Assembly: GCA_023411815.1 (NCBI GenBank)
Contig: JAEYOJ010000159.1
Span: 1-31,380 of the forward strand
Origin: Pseudomonadota bacterium
GTDB lineage: Bacteria > Desulfobacterota > Desulfovibrionia > Desulfovibrionales > Desulfovibrionaceae
Direction of reading: 5' to 3'
Length of the DNA: 31,380 nucleotides
Each line of letters starts with the position of its first letter. The first letter of the stretch is position 1. The notes under the pieces are model-generated. The model did not search any database. It worked only from the letters and a program-made list of their open reading frames with translations, and was not told where the DNA came from. Positions 23,906 through 31,380 of this stretch are shown here, one piece after another. The translations under genes and the position numbers were made by a program.

Positions 23906-24775
23906 TCACTTGCAGGACAGCAGCTCCTGGAGCCGCTTGACGAGATCGTAGCGCAACTCCTCGTCTTGAAGTGCGAAATAAATGTTGGCGGTGAGATAAT
24001 CCACCCAGTCGCCGCTGTCGAAACGCTGGCCGCGGATCTTGACCGCAAGCAGACGGTTGCTGCGAGCCATGGCCTGCAGGGCGTCGGTGAGCTGGATCTC
24101 GCCGCCATGGCCGGGCTGCGTGCTCTCCAGGTGTTCGAATATCTCAGGCGTCAGGGCGTATCGGCCGACGATGGCCAGACGGGACGGTGCCTCGGAAGGC
24201 TCCGGCTTCTCCACCACACCGCGAACGCGATAGCGTCCTGGCGCATACTCCTCGGCGCGTATGATGCCGTACTTGGAAACCTTCTCGGGCGGCACTTCCA
24301 TGACGCCTACCACAGGCATGTTCTCGCTGCGCGCGGCTTCCATGACTTGCTTGATACCGGGCTCGGCGCCAAAGATGAGATCGTCGCCGACCATGACCGC
24401 GAAGGGGTCGTTCTTGACCACATCACGGGCGCAGAGCACGGCATGGCCCAGGCCCAGTTGAACCTTTTGGCGTACGGAGGTGATGTTGACCATCTCGGCC
24501 ACGTCACGCACGGCCTTGAGCAAATCGTGCTTGCCGGCGCGTTCGAGCACGCCCTCCAGGGCCAGATTGTAGTCGAAGTGGTCCTCGATGATCTTCTTGT
24601 TCTGGTTATTGATAAAGACTACATCGGTAAGGCCGGCGCGCATGGCCTCTTCAACCACGTACTGAACCACGGGCTTATTGAAGACCGGAAGCATTTCCTT
24701 GGGAATGTTCTTGGTGGCGGGCAGCGACCTGGTGCCCCATCCGGCGACGGGAACGACGACCTGGGTGATGCGCAT
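23906..24775 (-). CDS. galU: UTP--glucose-1-phosphate uridylyltransferase
   Basis: Makes UDP-glucose from UTP and glucose-1-phosphate for lipopolysaccharide and exopolysaccharide synthesis. It is 289 aa, a typical GalU length. The nucleotide-binding signature VPVAGWGTRSLPATKNIPKEML is at about residues 8-29. VMVGDDLIF holds the metal-binding Asp, and GVVEKPEPSEAPS and ALTPEIFEHLE are the usual substrate-binding segments. AGGAG lies about 9 nt before ATG 24775. It follows glmM by 85 nt and is probably in the same transcription unit. Confidence 0.96.
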   Translation of the reverse strand: MRITQVVVPVAGWGTRSLPATKNIPKEMLPVFNKPVVQYVVEEAMRAGLTDVVFINNQNKKIIEDHFDYNLALEGVLERAGKHDLLKAVRDVAEMVNITSVRQKVQLGLGHAVLCARDVVKNDPFAVMVGDDLIFGAEPGIKQVMEAARSENMPVVGVMEVPPEKVSKYGIIRAEEYAPGRYRVRGVVEKPEPSEAPSRLAIVGRYALTPEIFEHLESTQPGHGGEIQLTDALQAMARSNRLLAVKIRGQRFDSGDWVDYLTANIYFALQDEELRYDLVKRLQELLSCK

Positions 24776-24860
24776 TGGGCAGACTCCTGTTGTGTGCTAC
24801 CGGATCAGGTTCCACTGGGCATGCCTGGCCTTACATGGACCACGACTATGCAGACGCCAC

Positions 24861-26213
24861 TCAACGCAAGCTCGACTCGACAACGTCGACCAACTCCTCG
24901 CTCAACTGCTTGACGAGAGCCTTGTCCTCACCTTCGACCATGACCCGCGCCAGAGGTTCTGTGCCCGAATAGCGCAACAGCACCCGCCCACGTCCGCCAA
25001 GCTTATGCTCGGCATCGATGAGGGCCTTCTGCACGGCCTGCACCTCGTCAAAAGGCACCTTGCGGGCCACACGCACATTGACGAGCGTCTGGGGGAAGGG
25101 CTCCAACAGCTTTGCCAGTTCCGAGAGCGGCTTGCCCCGTTCCTGCATTATACGCAATAGTTGCAGGGCCGCAAGAATGCCATCACCCGTGGTGGCGTAC
25201 CTGCCGAAAATGATATGCCCCGACTGCTCGCCGCCCAATACACCATTCTCGCGACGCAGTGCCTCGGCAACATAGCGGTCGCCCACGGGCGTGCGCATGA
25301 GTCGGCCGCCAAGATCCTGCATGAAGACCTCCAGGGCCATGTTGCTCATGACCGTTGCCACCAGCAGGTTTCCAGACAACTCTCCGCGTTCGGCCAAGTC
25401 CTTGGCGCAGATGGCCATGATCTGGTCGCCGTCCATCACCGTGCCCTTCTCGTCCACGACGATCAGCCGGTCGCCGTCGCCGTCCAAGGCCAGGCCAATC
25501 TCGGCACGGGTTTCGCGGACCTTGGCCGCCAGAACTTCAGGATGGAGCGAACCGCACTTTTCATTGATGTTCAGTCCGTTGGGATCGACACCGAGCTTGA
25601 TGACTTCGGCCCCGAGTTCCTCGAAAAGCAATGGCGCGACTTTATATGTGGCTCCGTTGGCGCAATCGAGCACGATGCGGAAACCGTCGAGGGTCACCGA
25701 TTGCGGCAACGAATTCTTGAGCGAGACGATGTAGCGTCCCGGGCTGTCCTCGATCTTGAAGGCGCGCCCCACTTTGTCTGGGCTGGGGTAGTCCCAGTCG
25801 GTTCCCTCCGCCAGGACCATGGCAGTGATCTCTTCTTCAACCTCATCCGGCAGCTTGAAGCCGTTACGGTCGAAGAACTTGATGCCATTGTCCTGAAAAG
25901 GATTATGCGAGGCAGAAATCACGATGCCTATGTCGGCGCGCATATTGCGCGTCAGAAAGCTGATAGCCGGCGTGGGCAGCGGCCCGACCAGCATGACGTG
26001 CATGCCTGAAGCGCACAGTCCGGAAGTCAGAGCGGTCTCGAAGACATAGCCCGACAATCGGGTGTCCTTGCCTATGACCACCTTGTGACGGCGTGAGCCA
26101 TTGCGGAAGTACTTTCCAGCGGCTAACCCAAGCCGCAAGGCTATCTCCGGCACCATGGGGTAGGTGTTCACCGTGCCGCGCATACCATCCGTACCGAACA
26201 GTTTCTTGGCCAT
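24861..26213 (-). CDS. glmM: phosphoglucosamine mutase
   Basis: Converts glucosamine-6-phosphate to glucosamine-1-phosphate for UDP-GlcNAc and so for peptidoglycan and lipid A. It is 450 aa. The active-site phosphoserine is S102 in ISASHNPFQDNG. The magnesium loop is DGDGDR with D244, D246 and D248. The phosphate-binding loop RYSGTEPLARVM is near the C-terminus. A GAGGAG about 13 nt upstream supports ATG 26213. Gene order cdaA-ybbR-glmM is the same as the c-di-AMP module of Firmicutes, where GlmM binds and inhibits CdaA. Such control here is plausible but inferred. Confidence 0.97.
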   Translation of the reverse strand: MAKKLFGTDGMRGTVNTYPMVPEIALRLGLAAGKYFRNGSRRHKVVIGKDTRLSGYVFETALTSGLCASGMHVMLVGPLPTPAISFLTRNMRADIGIVISASHNPFQDNGIKFFDRNGFKLPDEVEEEITAMVLAEGTDWDYPSPDKVGRAFKIEDSPGRYIVSLKNSLPQSVTLDGFRIVLDCANGATYKVAPLLFEELGAEVIKLGVDPNGLNINEKCGSLHPEVLAAKVRETRAEIGLALDGDGDRLIVVDEKGTVMDGDQIMAICAKDLAERGELSGNLLVATVMSNMALEVFMQDLGGRLMRTPVGDRYVAEALRRENGVLGGEQSGHIIFGRYATTGDGILAALQLLRIMQERGKPLSELAKLLEPFPQTLVNVRVARKVPFDEVQAVQKALIDAEHKLGGRGRVLLRYSGTEPLARVMVEGEDKALVKQLSEELVDVVESSLR

Positions 26214-26288
26214 AGATCTATGCCATCTCCTCAGAAGGTTACCGTCTATCCTATGTCACTAATTCACCATTAATGAAACAGCTTAGCG

Positions 26289-27191
26289 CTATTTCTTGAT
26301 CGTGATCTCCACGGCCTCGGGTCTGGTCTTGAGCAAAGTCGTATGCTCTGGGAGACGGACCTGGAAGGGCAATGTGTAGCGTCCTGGATCCAGGCCCGGA
26401 TCAATTCTCAGAAAAGCTGTTACCTGATCACGAAGCCGGTCCTCGTCGATAAGCCTGAGCGGCGCCTCTAGATGCAATCGGACTTCCTTGGGCTCATAAT
26501 CCGTGATGCGCCTAGCGCTGTCCTTGTCCAGTACAAGCGGCGCCCGGATCCATATCTCGCGAGTCTTGGGTCCAAATACGAGCAGAGTCTTGACCTTGGC
26601 GGGCTCCACGCTCATGTCGCCGGGAACGTCCAGGCTGACCGAATCCTCGAACATGAGCGGCGTGCGACCTTCGACCTTGATCTGCTGCGTGCTCAGCTTG
26701 CCGATCTTATCCACCATGGATTTGGGGCCGCGCAGAATGACCTTGGGCGGCTCCACAAGCTTCTCCTTGAGCAGCCAGTCCGAAGCTAGGTTGCCGGTCC
26801 AGGCCACCGTCACCGGGACCTCTTTGCGCGCCACCTCCTCCGCCTGGATCACGATGCGCGGAGGTTTGATTTCCACGACCTCCACCGCGCCCTTGAGTGG
26901 GATGCGGTCAGGCGTGAAGTTGAGGATGTTCTCGCCTGGCTTGAGCGCGCCAAGGTCCAGGGAATATCCGATCTTGCGCGAATCGATGGAACGCACCAGG
27001 CTTTTGGGACCGCGCACCACGACGTCGATGGTGCTGATGAGACCTTCGCGCACCACGAGATCGCGCGGCTGGTTGGTAGTTTCCAGGCGCACTTGCACAG
27101 TTGAATTGACTTTTTGCTCGAAGGACACGGAGTACCAGGAGTAGAAGCCAAGAATGAGGGCAATGACCAGGAACTGCCAATTGCTCTTCAT
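26289..27191 (-). CDS. ybbR: YbbR-domain protein (CdaR-like)
   Basis: A membrane-anchored protein of 300 aa, the likely extracytoplasmic regulator of the diadenylate cyclase encoded just upstream. An N-terminal membrane helix (about 5-20) is followed by roughly three YbbR repeats. These are visible as recurring patterns of the type VxVRGPKSLV (near 62), VILRGPKSMV (near 150) and VKTLLVFGPK (near 200). It begins 6 nt after the cdaA stop, so the two are coupled. In Bacillus and Staphylococcus the equivalent protein (CdaR) modulates CdaA activity. That role here is from family knowledge and gene order. Confidence 0.9.
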   Translation of the reverse strand: MKSNWQFLVIALILGFYSWYSVSFEQKVNSTVQVRLETTNQPRDLVVREGLISTIDVVVRGPKSLVRSIDSRKIGYSLDLGALKPGENILNFTPDRIPLKGAVEVVEIKPPRIVIQAEEVARKEVPVTVAWTGNLASDWLLKEKLVEPPKVILRGPKSMVDKIGKLSTQQIKVEGRTPLMFEDSVSLDVPGDMSVEPAKVKTLLVFGPKTREIWIRAPLVLDKDSARRITDYEPKEVRLHLEAPLRLIDEDRLRDQVTAFLRIDPGLDPGRYTLPFQVRLPEHTTLLKTRPEAVEITIKK

Positions 27192-27197
27192 GTGCGT

Positions 27198-27965
27198 TTA
27201 CCTGGCCCAGGCATTGCGGATGACCCTGCGCAAACGGATTTCGTCCAGATTGGTTACAAGCTTGCCGTCGATGACCACTGAAATGCTGCCGCGCTCTTCG
27301 CTGACCACCGTGACCACGGCATCGGTCTCTTCGCTGATGCCAATAGCTGCACGGTGTCTTGTGCCGTACTGCGAGGCAAGCTTGGGATCGGTTGTCAAGG
27401 GCAGGACACAGCCCGCGGCCATGATCTTGTCGCCCTGAATAATGACCGCACCGTCGTGCAGCGGTGTGTTCGGATGGAAAATAGTCATGAGCAGTTCCTT
27501 GGTCACCTCGCCGCGGACTGGAATGCCGCGCTCCCCGACATCGCCCAGGGGTACGGTCTTCTCGATGACGATGAGCGCGCCGACGCGCATCTGAGCCATG
27601 GCGGTCAGGGCGCGCACGATTTCCTCCAGCGTCTTTTCATGCACTCCGCGATCGCGGCGGAACAGGCCGCCGGTGCCGACGGCCGCCAGCCCCTTACGGA
27701 TATCGGCTTGAAACAGGATGATGATAATAAGGAAGATTGAGCCCAGAAAATTCTGAAGCAACCAGTTGAGCGTGGTAAGGCCCAGTTCGCTGGAGAAATA
27801 GTACAGCAGCACCACTAGTACCAGGCCGTACATGACCGGGACGGCGCGTGTGCCCTTCACCAGCAGGATAAGCCGGTAATAGACAAAGGAGACAAGGACG
27901 AAATCCAGAATCTCCTTCCAGGTTATTTGGGTAAAATCGAGGCCGAACAGATTCTGGATCTCCAT
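27198..27965 (-). CDS. cdaA: diadenylate cyclase CdaA
   Basis: Makes the second messenger c-di-AMP from two ATP. It is 255 aa with three membrane helices (about 18-36, 44-60, 66-88). The DAC domain follows with both catalytic motifs: DGA at 171-173 (HDGAVIIQGDK) and RHR at 203-205 (GTRHRAAIG). The start ATG 27965 has no recognisable Shine-Dalgarno. A 7-bp hairpin (27968-27990) ends 2 nt before it, and an in-frame stop upstream leaves no better start. It is followed by ybbR and glmM and preceded by folP (92-nt gap). c-di-AMP usually controls potassium and osmolyte balance and cell-wall state. Confidence 0.96.
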   Translation of the reverse strand: MEIQNLFGLDFTQITWKEILDFVLVSFVYYRLILLVKGTRAVPVMYGLVLVVLLYYFSSELGLTTLNWLLQNFLGSIFLIIIILFQADIRKGLAAVGTGGLFRRDRGVHEKTLEEIVRALTAMAQMRVGALIVIEKTVPLGDVGERGIPVRGEVTKELLMTIFHPNTPLHDGAVIIQGDKIMAAGCVLPLTTDPKLASQYGTRHRAAIGISEETDAVVTVVSEERGSISVVIDGKLVTNLDEIRLRRVIRNAWAR

Positions 27966-27967
27966 TG

Positions 27968-27990
27968 CGCAGCCAAGCCTGACGGCTGCG
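27968..27990 (-). promoter_or_regulatory. hairpin abutting the cdaA start codon
   Basis: CGCAGCC and GGCTGCG form a perfect 7-bp stem with a 9-nt loop on the transcript. It ends two bases before the ATG and occupies the place where a ribosome binding site should be. It could limit cdaA translation. It is less likely to be a folP terminator because no T-run follows. Confidence 0.45.
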
Positions 27991-28057
27991 TTTGGTTGTC
28001 CCGGTTAAGCTATGAGTTCCCCTTGCATTCCCAGAAACAATTGCAATGCGGACAGCC

Positions 28058-28912
28058 TCAACCGATGGCTTCGGCAATGCGCAGGCTCTGCCGCGCCAGG
28101 GCGACCTCGTGCACACGATGAATGCGCGCGCCTTTGGCCCAGGTCATGGCCGTTGCAACCGCCGTGGCCAGATGGCGCTCCATGGGTTGCAAGCCCAATA
28201 GCGTCTGCCACAGACTTTTGTTCGACAAGCCCATGTACACAGGCCGCCCCAAGGTCAGAAACCTTTCCACATTCCGCAAGATATCCAAGTTATGTGCCAG
28301 GGTTTTGCCAAAGCCGATACCTGGATCGAGCACAATACACGCCTCGGGTACGCCCTGACGAAGCAAAAAGCTCAGGCGTTCCTCGAAGAAGGCCAGAATG
28401 CTCTCCACTACGTCATCATATGCCGGGGCCCTCTGCATCTCCGATGGCCGTCCCAAGCTATGCATGAGCACGTAACCGGGCTTGTGCTGCGCCAGCACAT
28501 CCGCAAGCCCCTGATCGAACCTGCACGCCGAAATGTCGTTGATAATGATTGCGCCGGCCTCCAGGGCGCGGGCAGCCACCTCGGACTTGTACGTGTCCAC
28601 TGAAACGGCGGGCGTCTGACCTTCGGCGTTGCGCAAGGCCAAGGCCGCCCGAATGGCTGGCATTACCCTGGCCAGTTCCTCGGCTGCATCGACAGGGCTC
28701 GCTCCAGGCCGGGAAGACTCGCCGCCGACATCGAGCACGTCCGCTCCATCGTCCAAAAGTCGCGCGGCATGCCCAGCGGCTTGTTTCGGCAATTCATGTA
28801 CCCCGCCGTCATAAAAGGAATCCGGGGTCACATTAAGAATGCCCACCACGAGAAAGGGGGCGGGCCCAAGCACCCTGCCCCCCATGACTTGCCAACTGAT
28901 ATTACCGAGCAT
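28058..28912 (-). CDS. folP: dihydropteroate synthase
   Basis: Condenses p-aminobenzoate with dihydropterin pyrophosphate in folate synthesis, and is the target of sulfonamides. I start it at ATG 28912 (284 aa). AGGG lies just upstream, the gene then begins 19 nt after the ftsH stop, and the length matches the family. The frame is open much further upstream through ftsH, including ATG 28954. Signatures are GILNVTPDSFYDGG, DVLDVGGESSRPGA, IIINDIS, CIVLDPGIGFGKT and the terminal IHRVHEV. ftsH-folP adjacency is common in bacteria. Confidence 0.95.
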   Translation of the reverse strand: MLGNISWQVMGGRVLGPAPFLVVGILNVTPDSFYDGGVHELPKQAAGHAARLLDDGADVLDVGGESSRPGASPVDAAEELARVMPAIRAALALRNAEGQTPAVSVDTYKSEVAARALEAGAIIINDISACRFDQGLADVLAQHKPGYVLMHSLGRPSEMQRAPAYDDVVESILAFFEERLSFLLRQGVPEACIVLDPGIGFGKTLAHNLDILRNVERFLTLGRPVYMGLSNKSLWQTLLGLQPMERHLATAVATAMTWAKGARIHRVHEVALARQSLRIAEAIG

Positions 28913-28931
28913 TTTTCCCTGGCATTGGGAA

Positions 28932-30947
28932 TCAATGGATTTTCTTGTCGTCATCCTCTCCATGTAGCAGGAACTCGTCCTCGTCCTGCCCCTGATCACG
29001 CTTGGACGCGTCGCTGGGACCGGGCTTGCCGACCTGTTTCCCAGCCGCCTCTCGATCACCGTACTTGCGAGCGTCTTCCTGACGCGCTCTCGCTTGGGCC
29101 GTTTCGAAGTCCGTGCCCTTGCCCGGCTCGCCGCCTGAACCATTCGGAGGCAGATCCTTGCCCGCGATGAGCAGGTCGATGTCCTCACCGCTGATGGTTT
29201 CCCGCTCCAGCAGGGCCTTGACGATGCGCTCCATGACTTCGGCATGCTCCGTGAGCAGCTTCTTGGACAGCTGATAGGCTTCGTCCACGAAACGTCGCAC
29301 TTCGGCGTCGATCTCGCGAGCGGTCTCATCACTGTAGTCCTTGTTGTGGATAAGCTCCTTGCCCAAGAAAACCTGCTCCTGGTTGTCTCCAAAAGAGAGC
29401 GGGCCGAGCTTTTCGCTCATGCCGAACTGGCACACCATCTTGCGGGCCAGCTTGGAGGCGCGCTCAATATCGTTGCTCGCACCAGTGGTGATCTCATCCA
29501 TGAACAGTTCCTCGGCCACGCGACCACCGAGCAGCATGGCGAGCTGATTCTTGATGAATGTCTTGGAATAGCTGTGGCGGTCGTCCACAGGCAGTTGCAT
29601 GGTCACGCCAAGAGCGCGGCCGCGTGGAATAATGGACACCTTGTGAACAGGGTCCGTACCCGGCAGAAGCTTGGCAACCAGGGCATGGCCGCCCTCATGG
29701 TAGGCCGTGATGCGTTTCTCTTCATCCGAAAGAATAAGGCTGCGGCGCTCCTTGCCCATGAGTACCTTGTCCTTGGCCTCCTCGAAGTCGCGCATGTCCA
29801 CCTGGGTCTTGTTCTGCTTGGCCGCATGCAAAGCGGCTTCGTTGACAAGGTTTTCCAGATCCGCACCCGAGAAGCCAGGCGTTCCGCGGGCGATGACCCC
29901 CAGATCGACCTCATTGGACAGCGGGGTGCGGCGAGCATGGACTTCCAGGATTTTCTTGCGCCCCCGCACGTCAGGCGTCGGCACGACTACCTGCCGGTCG
30001 AAGCGTCCTGGCCGCAGCAGTGCCGGGTCGAGCACATCGGGGCGGTTGGTGGCCGCGATAAGGATGACGCCTTCGTTGGACTCAAAACCGTCCATCTCCA
30101 CCAGCAACTGGTTCAAGGTCTGCTCACGCTCATCATGGCCGCCGCCCAGCCCTGCTCCGCGCTGACGGCCCACTGCGTCGATCTCGTCGATGAAGATGAG
30201 GCACGGTGCGTTCTTCTTGCCTTGCACGAACAGATCGCGCACGCGGGCCGCTCCCACGCCCACGAACATTTCCACAAAGTCCGAACCGGAAATAGAAAAG
30301 AACGGCACTCCTGCCTCGCCGGCCACGGCCCGCGCCAGCAGCGTCTTGCCCGTACCCGGAGGGCCGACAAGCAGCACGCCCTTGGGGATGCGGCCGCCCA
30401 AACGCGTAAAACGCTTGGGATCGGATAGAAAGTCCACGATCTCCGTAAGTTCTTCCTTGGCCTCGTCCACGCCGGCCACATCCTCGAAGGTAACCTTGGC
30501 CTGCTCCGGCGAGGTTAGACGCGCCTTGGATCGTCCGAAGGACAAAGCTCCGCCTTTGCCTCCGCCGCCCTGCATCTGGCGCATAAAGAATATCCATACG
30601 CCGATGAGCAGAAGCATCGGGAACCAGGAGACAAGCACCGTGACATACCATGGCGCCTCTTCTTCCGGTTCGGCGACGACTCGGACCTTATTCTGGATGA
30701 GTCGCTCCACGAGATTGGCATCTTGAGGAGAATAAGAAACGAAGCGTTCCTCGCTCACCAGCACACCCGAGATCTTCTGTCCCTGGATTTTGACCTCCAG
30801 CACGTCGCCATGCTCCACCCGCTGCAAGAACTCGCTGTAAGGCAGCTTGGTCTCGGCGGTTTGCGGCTGGTTGAAGAGGTTAAAAAGGGCGATCATGACC
30901 AGGGATATGGTCACCCACAAGATGAGATTCTTGGTAAAACTGTTCAA
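28932..30947 (-). CDS. ftsH: ATP-dependent zinc metalloprotease FtsH
   Basis: A membrane AAA+ protease degrading unstable or unassembled membrane and cytoplasmic proteins. It is 671 aa. Two membrane helices (about 5-24 and 102-121) flank a periplasmic domain. The AAA domain has Walker A GPPGTGKT (195-202), Walker B IFIDEID (251-257) and the second region of homology ending LLRPGRFDRQV. The zinc site is HEGGH at 417-421. After about residue 605 there is a charged, Gly/Asp/Lys-rich tail longer than in E. coli. The start codon is TTG 30947, chosen because GGAGG sits 6 nt upstream and the family begins there. It is the first gene of the long minus-strand block. The leader contains a hairpin at 30978-31005. 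Confidence 0.97.
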   Translation of the reverse strand: MNSFTKNLILWVTISLVMIALFNLFNQPQTAETKLPYSEFLQRVEHGDVLEVKIQGQKISGVLVSEERFVSYSPQDANLVERLIQNKVRVVAEPEEEAPWYVTVLVSWFPMLLLIGVWIFFMRQMQGGGGKGGALSFGRSKARLTSPEQAKVTFEDVAGVDEAKEELTEIVDFLSDPKRFTRLGGRIPKGVLLVGPPGTGKTLLARAVAGEAGVPFFSISGSDFVEMFVGVGAARVRDLFVQGKKNAPCLIFIDEIDAVGRQRGAGLGGGHDEREQTLNQLLVEMDGFESNEGVILIAATNRPDVLDPALLRPGRFDRQVVVPTPDVRGRKKILEVHARRTPLSNEVDLGVIARGTPGFSGADLENLVNEAALHAAKQNKTQVDMRDFEEAKDKVLMGKERRSLILSDEEKRITAYHEGGHALVAKLLPGTDPVHKVSIIPRGRALGVTMQLPVDDRHSYSKTFIKNQLAMLLGGRVAEELFMDEITTGASNDIERASKLARKMVCQFGMSEKLGPLSFGDNQEQVFLGKELIHNKDYSDETAREIDAEVRRFVDEAYQLSKKLLTEHAEVMERIVKALLERETISGEDIDLLIAGKDLPPNGSGGEPGKGTDFETAQARARQEDARKYGDREAAGKQVGKPGPSDASKRDQGQDEDEFLLHGEDDDKKIH

Positions 30948-31255
30948 CGTATTCCTCCGCGTTACCGGCCGGGGTTATCCTGCCGGGCGCGCCTATGGCG
31001 CAGGACGCTCTATACCTTCAGTGGTTATTGCGGGAGCCCGCCCAAAAAGCAAGCAGCTATAACTAATACTTGGAAGGCCTGCGGGCAACAGGGGCGCATT
31101 AAATACCCGCAGAAAATAAATAGCTAGCATACCGCCCCATGGCTGTCCACGATGGTGGGATAAGCCTCGCAGACTCAGTCCGGTCTTGACATATGTACTG
31201 ACATGCTCACCCTTGATATGCATTGATGGTTCTGATACTAGCCACTGACCCGAGA
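30948..31255. other. divergent intergenic region between ftsH and tRNA-Sec
   Basis: About 308 nt without a gene. On the minus strand, TTGCCC (31083-31088), 17 nt, TAGTTA (31060-31065) is a possible ftsH promoter, which would give a leader of about 105 nt. That leader can form a hairpin from TCCTGC (30978-30983) and GCAGGA (31000-31005), with an inner GCGCC/GGCGC stem. The plus-strand part carries the tRNA promoter candidates. The 92-codon minus frame at 30993-31271 runs into the tRNA and has no family-like features. Confidence 0.45.
31213..31239 (+). promoter_or_regulatory. candidate promoter of tRNA-Sec
   Basis: TTGATA (31213-31218) and GATACT (31234-31239) are separated by 15 nt, placing the start about 10 nt before the tRNA. 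A better -35, TTGACA at 31186-31191, has no matching -10 at the right distance. The spacing is short, so confidence is limited. Confidence 0.4.
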
Positions 31256-31349
31256 GGAAGCATATCGTCACCGGTGTGGCGCCCGGACTTCAAATCCGGT
31301 GGACGGTCGAAAGGTCGTCGGTAGGTTCGACTCCTATATGCTTCCGCCA
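31256..31349 (+). tRNA. selC: tRNA-Sec (anticodon UCA)
   Basis: A 94-nt selenocysteine tRNA that reads UGA. The acceptor stem has 8 bp (GGAAGCAT with ATGCTTCC), and the T stem 5 bp (GTAGG with CCTAT), giving the 8+5 arrangement specific to bacterial tRNA-Sec. The anticodon stem CCGGA/TCCGG encloses CTTCAAA with anticodon TCA at 31290-31292. The long variable arm forms a 7-bp hairpin capped by GAAA. The discriminator G and encoded CCA end at 31349. Its presence means the genome should carry selA, selB, selD and selenoproteins such as formate dehydrogenases. None of those genes is in this window. Confidence 0.97.
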
Positions 31350-31358
31350 ATACTGATA

Positions 31359-31380
31359 AAATAGGCCCTTGAGGCCTTTT
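31359..31380 (+). terminator. intrinsic terminator of tRNA-Sec (cut by window end)
   Basis: AGGCC (31363-31367) pairs with GGCCT (31373-31377) over a 5-nt loop, flanked by As before and Ts after. The T-run reaches the window edge. It lies 13 nt after the CCA end. Confidence 0.75.

Noticed and set aside
28912..29392. N-terminal extension of folP reading through the end of ftsH
   Set aside because: The open frame continues upstream, but the dihydropteroate synthase family begins after ATG 28912 and the extra residues are the shadow of ftsH.
29244..30428. 394-codon plus-strand open frame
   Set aside because: Mirror frame of ftsH, which has complete AAA and protease motifs.
30993..31271. 92-codon minus-strand open frame
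   Set aside because: It begins inside the tRNA-Sec gene and crosses the ftsH leader and promoter area; no ribosome binding site or motif seen.

Overview
The window looks like chromosomal DNA of a sulfate-reducing member of the Desulfovibrionaceae (Desulfobacterota). Most of it is GC-rich. The gene blocks are of a kind I associate with Desulfovibrio and Desulfocurvibacter: leuACDB next to psd-pssA, and ftsH-folP-cdaA-ybbR-glmM-galU-priA. It also carries a selenocysteine tRNA, a CbiK-type chelatase, a nickel/cobalt ECF transporter and a NapH/NapG-like polyferredoxin. The taxonomic call is inference from gene content, not from a database match.

Layout. (1) 1-1350 is an AT-rich, gene-poor stretch. 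It begins with the last codons of an unidentified gene and leads into an orphan NarL/FixJ-type response regulator (1351-1983). A perfect palindromic terminator (2099-2140) separates that gene from the next block. (2) 2185-8813, minus strand: a HAD phosphatase-like gene, psd and pssA (phosphatidylethanolamine synthesis), then leuA-leuC-leuD-leuB (leucine synthesis). The leu genes are tightly coupled and have their own upstream region. (3) 8942-12028, plus strand: a globin-coupled sensor histidine kinase, a DUF523-DUF1722 protein and an aldo/keto reductase, closely spaced and probably one transcription unit. (4) 12100-14026: the sirohydrochlorin chelatase cbiK (minus) divergent from a second aldo/keto reductase (plus). 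(5) 14081-18787, minus strand: a YdjM/DUF457-type membrane protein and an EamA permease, then a DUF362 protein with a Tat-like signal paired with a membrane polyferredoxin. (6) 19088-21233, plus strand: nikL-nikQ-nikO-like genes of an ECF Ni/Co importer, each overlapping the next by 4 nt. No M component is present. (7) 21412-30947, minus strand: priA, galU, glmM, ybbR, cdaA, folP, ftsH in genome order, transcribed from ftsH towards priA. This block covers protein quality control, folate, c-di-AMP, cell-wall and UDP-sugar precursors and replication restart. (8) 31256-31349, plus strand: tRNA-Sec (UCA anticodon) followed by a terminator.

How the genes work together. Psd and PssA catalyse consecutive steps, and LeuA/C/D/B make a complete route from 2-ketoisovalerate to 2-ketoisocaproate. 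CdaA, YbbR (CdaR) and GlmM form the c-di-AMP module known from Gram-positive bacteria, and GlmM and GalU supply sugar nucleotides. The nik genes and CbiK both concern Ni/Co handling, but they are not adjacent. The most unusual parts are the globin-kinase cluster, whose DUF523 protein has serine where the family has its third cluster cysteine; the polyferredoxin, which appears to fuse NapH-like and NapG-like halves and ends in a duplicated nonapeptide; and the AT-rich left end. I see no CRISPR array, insertion sequence or intact prophage.
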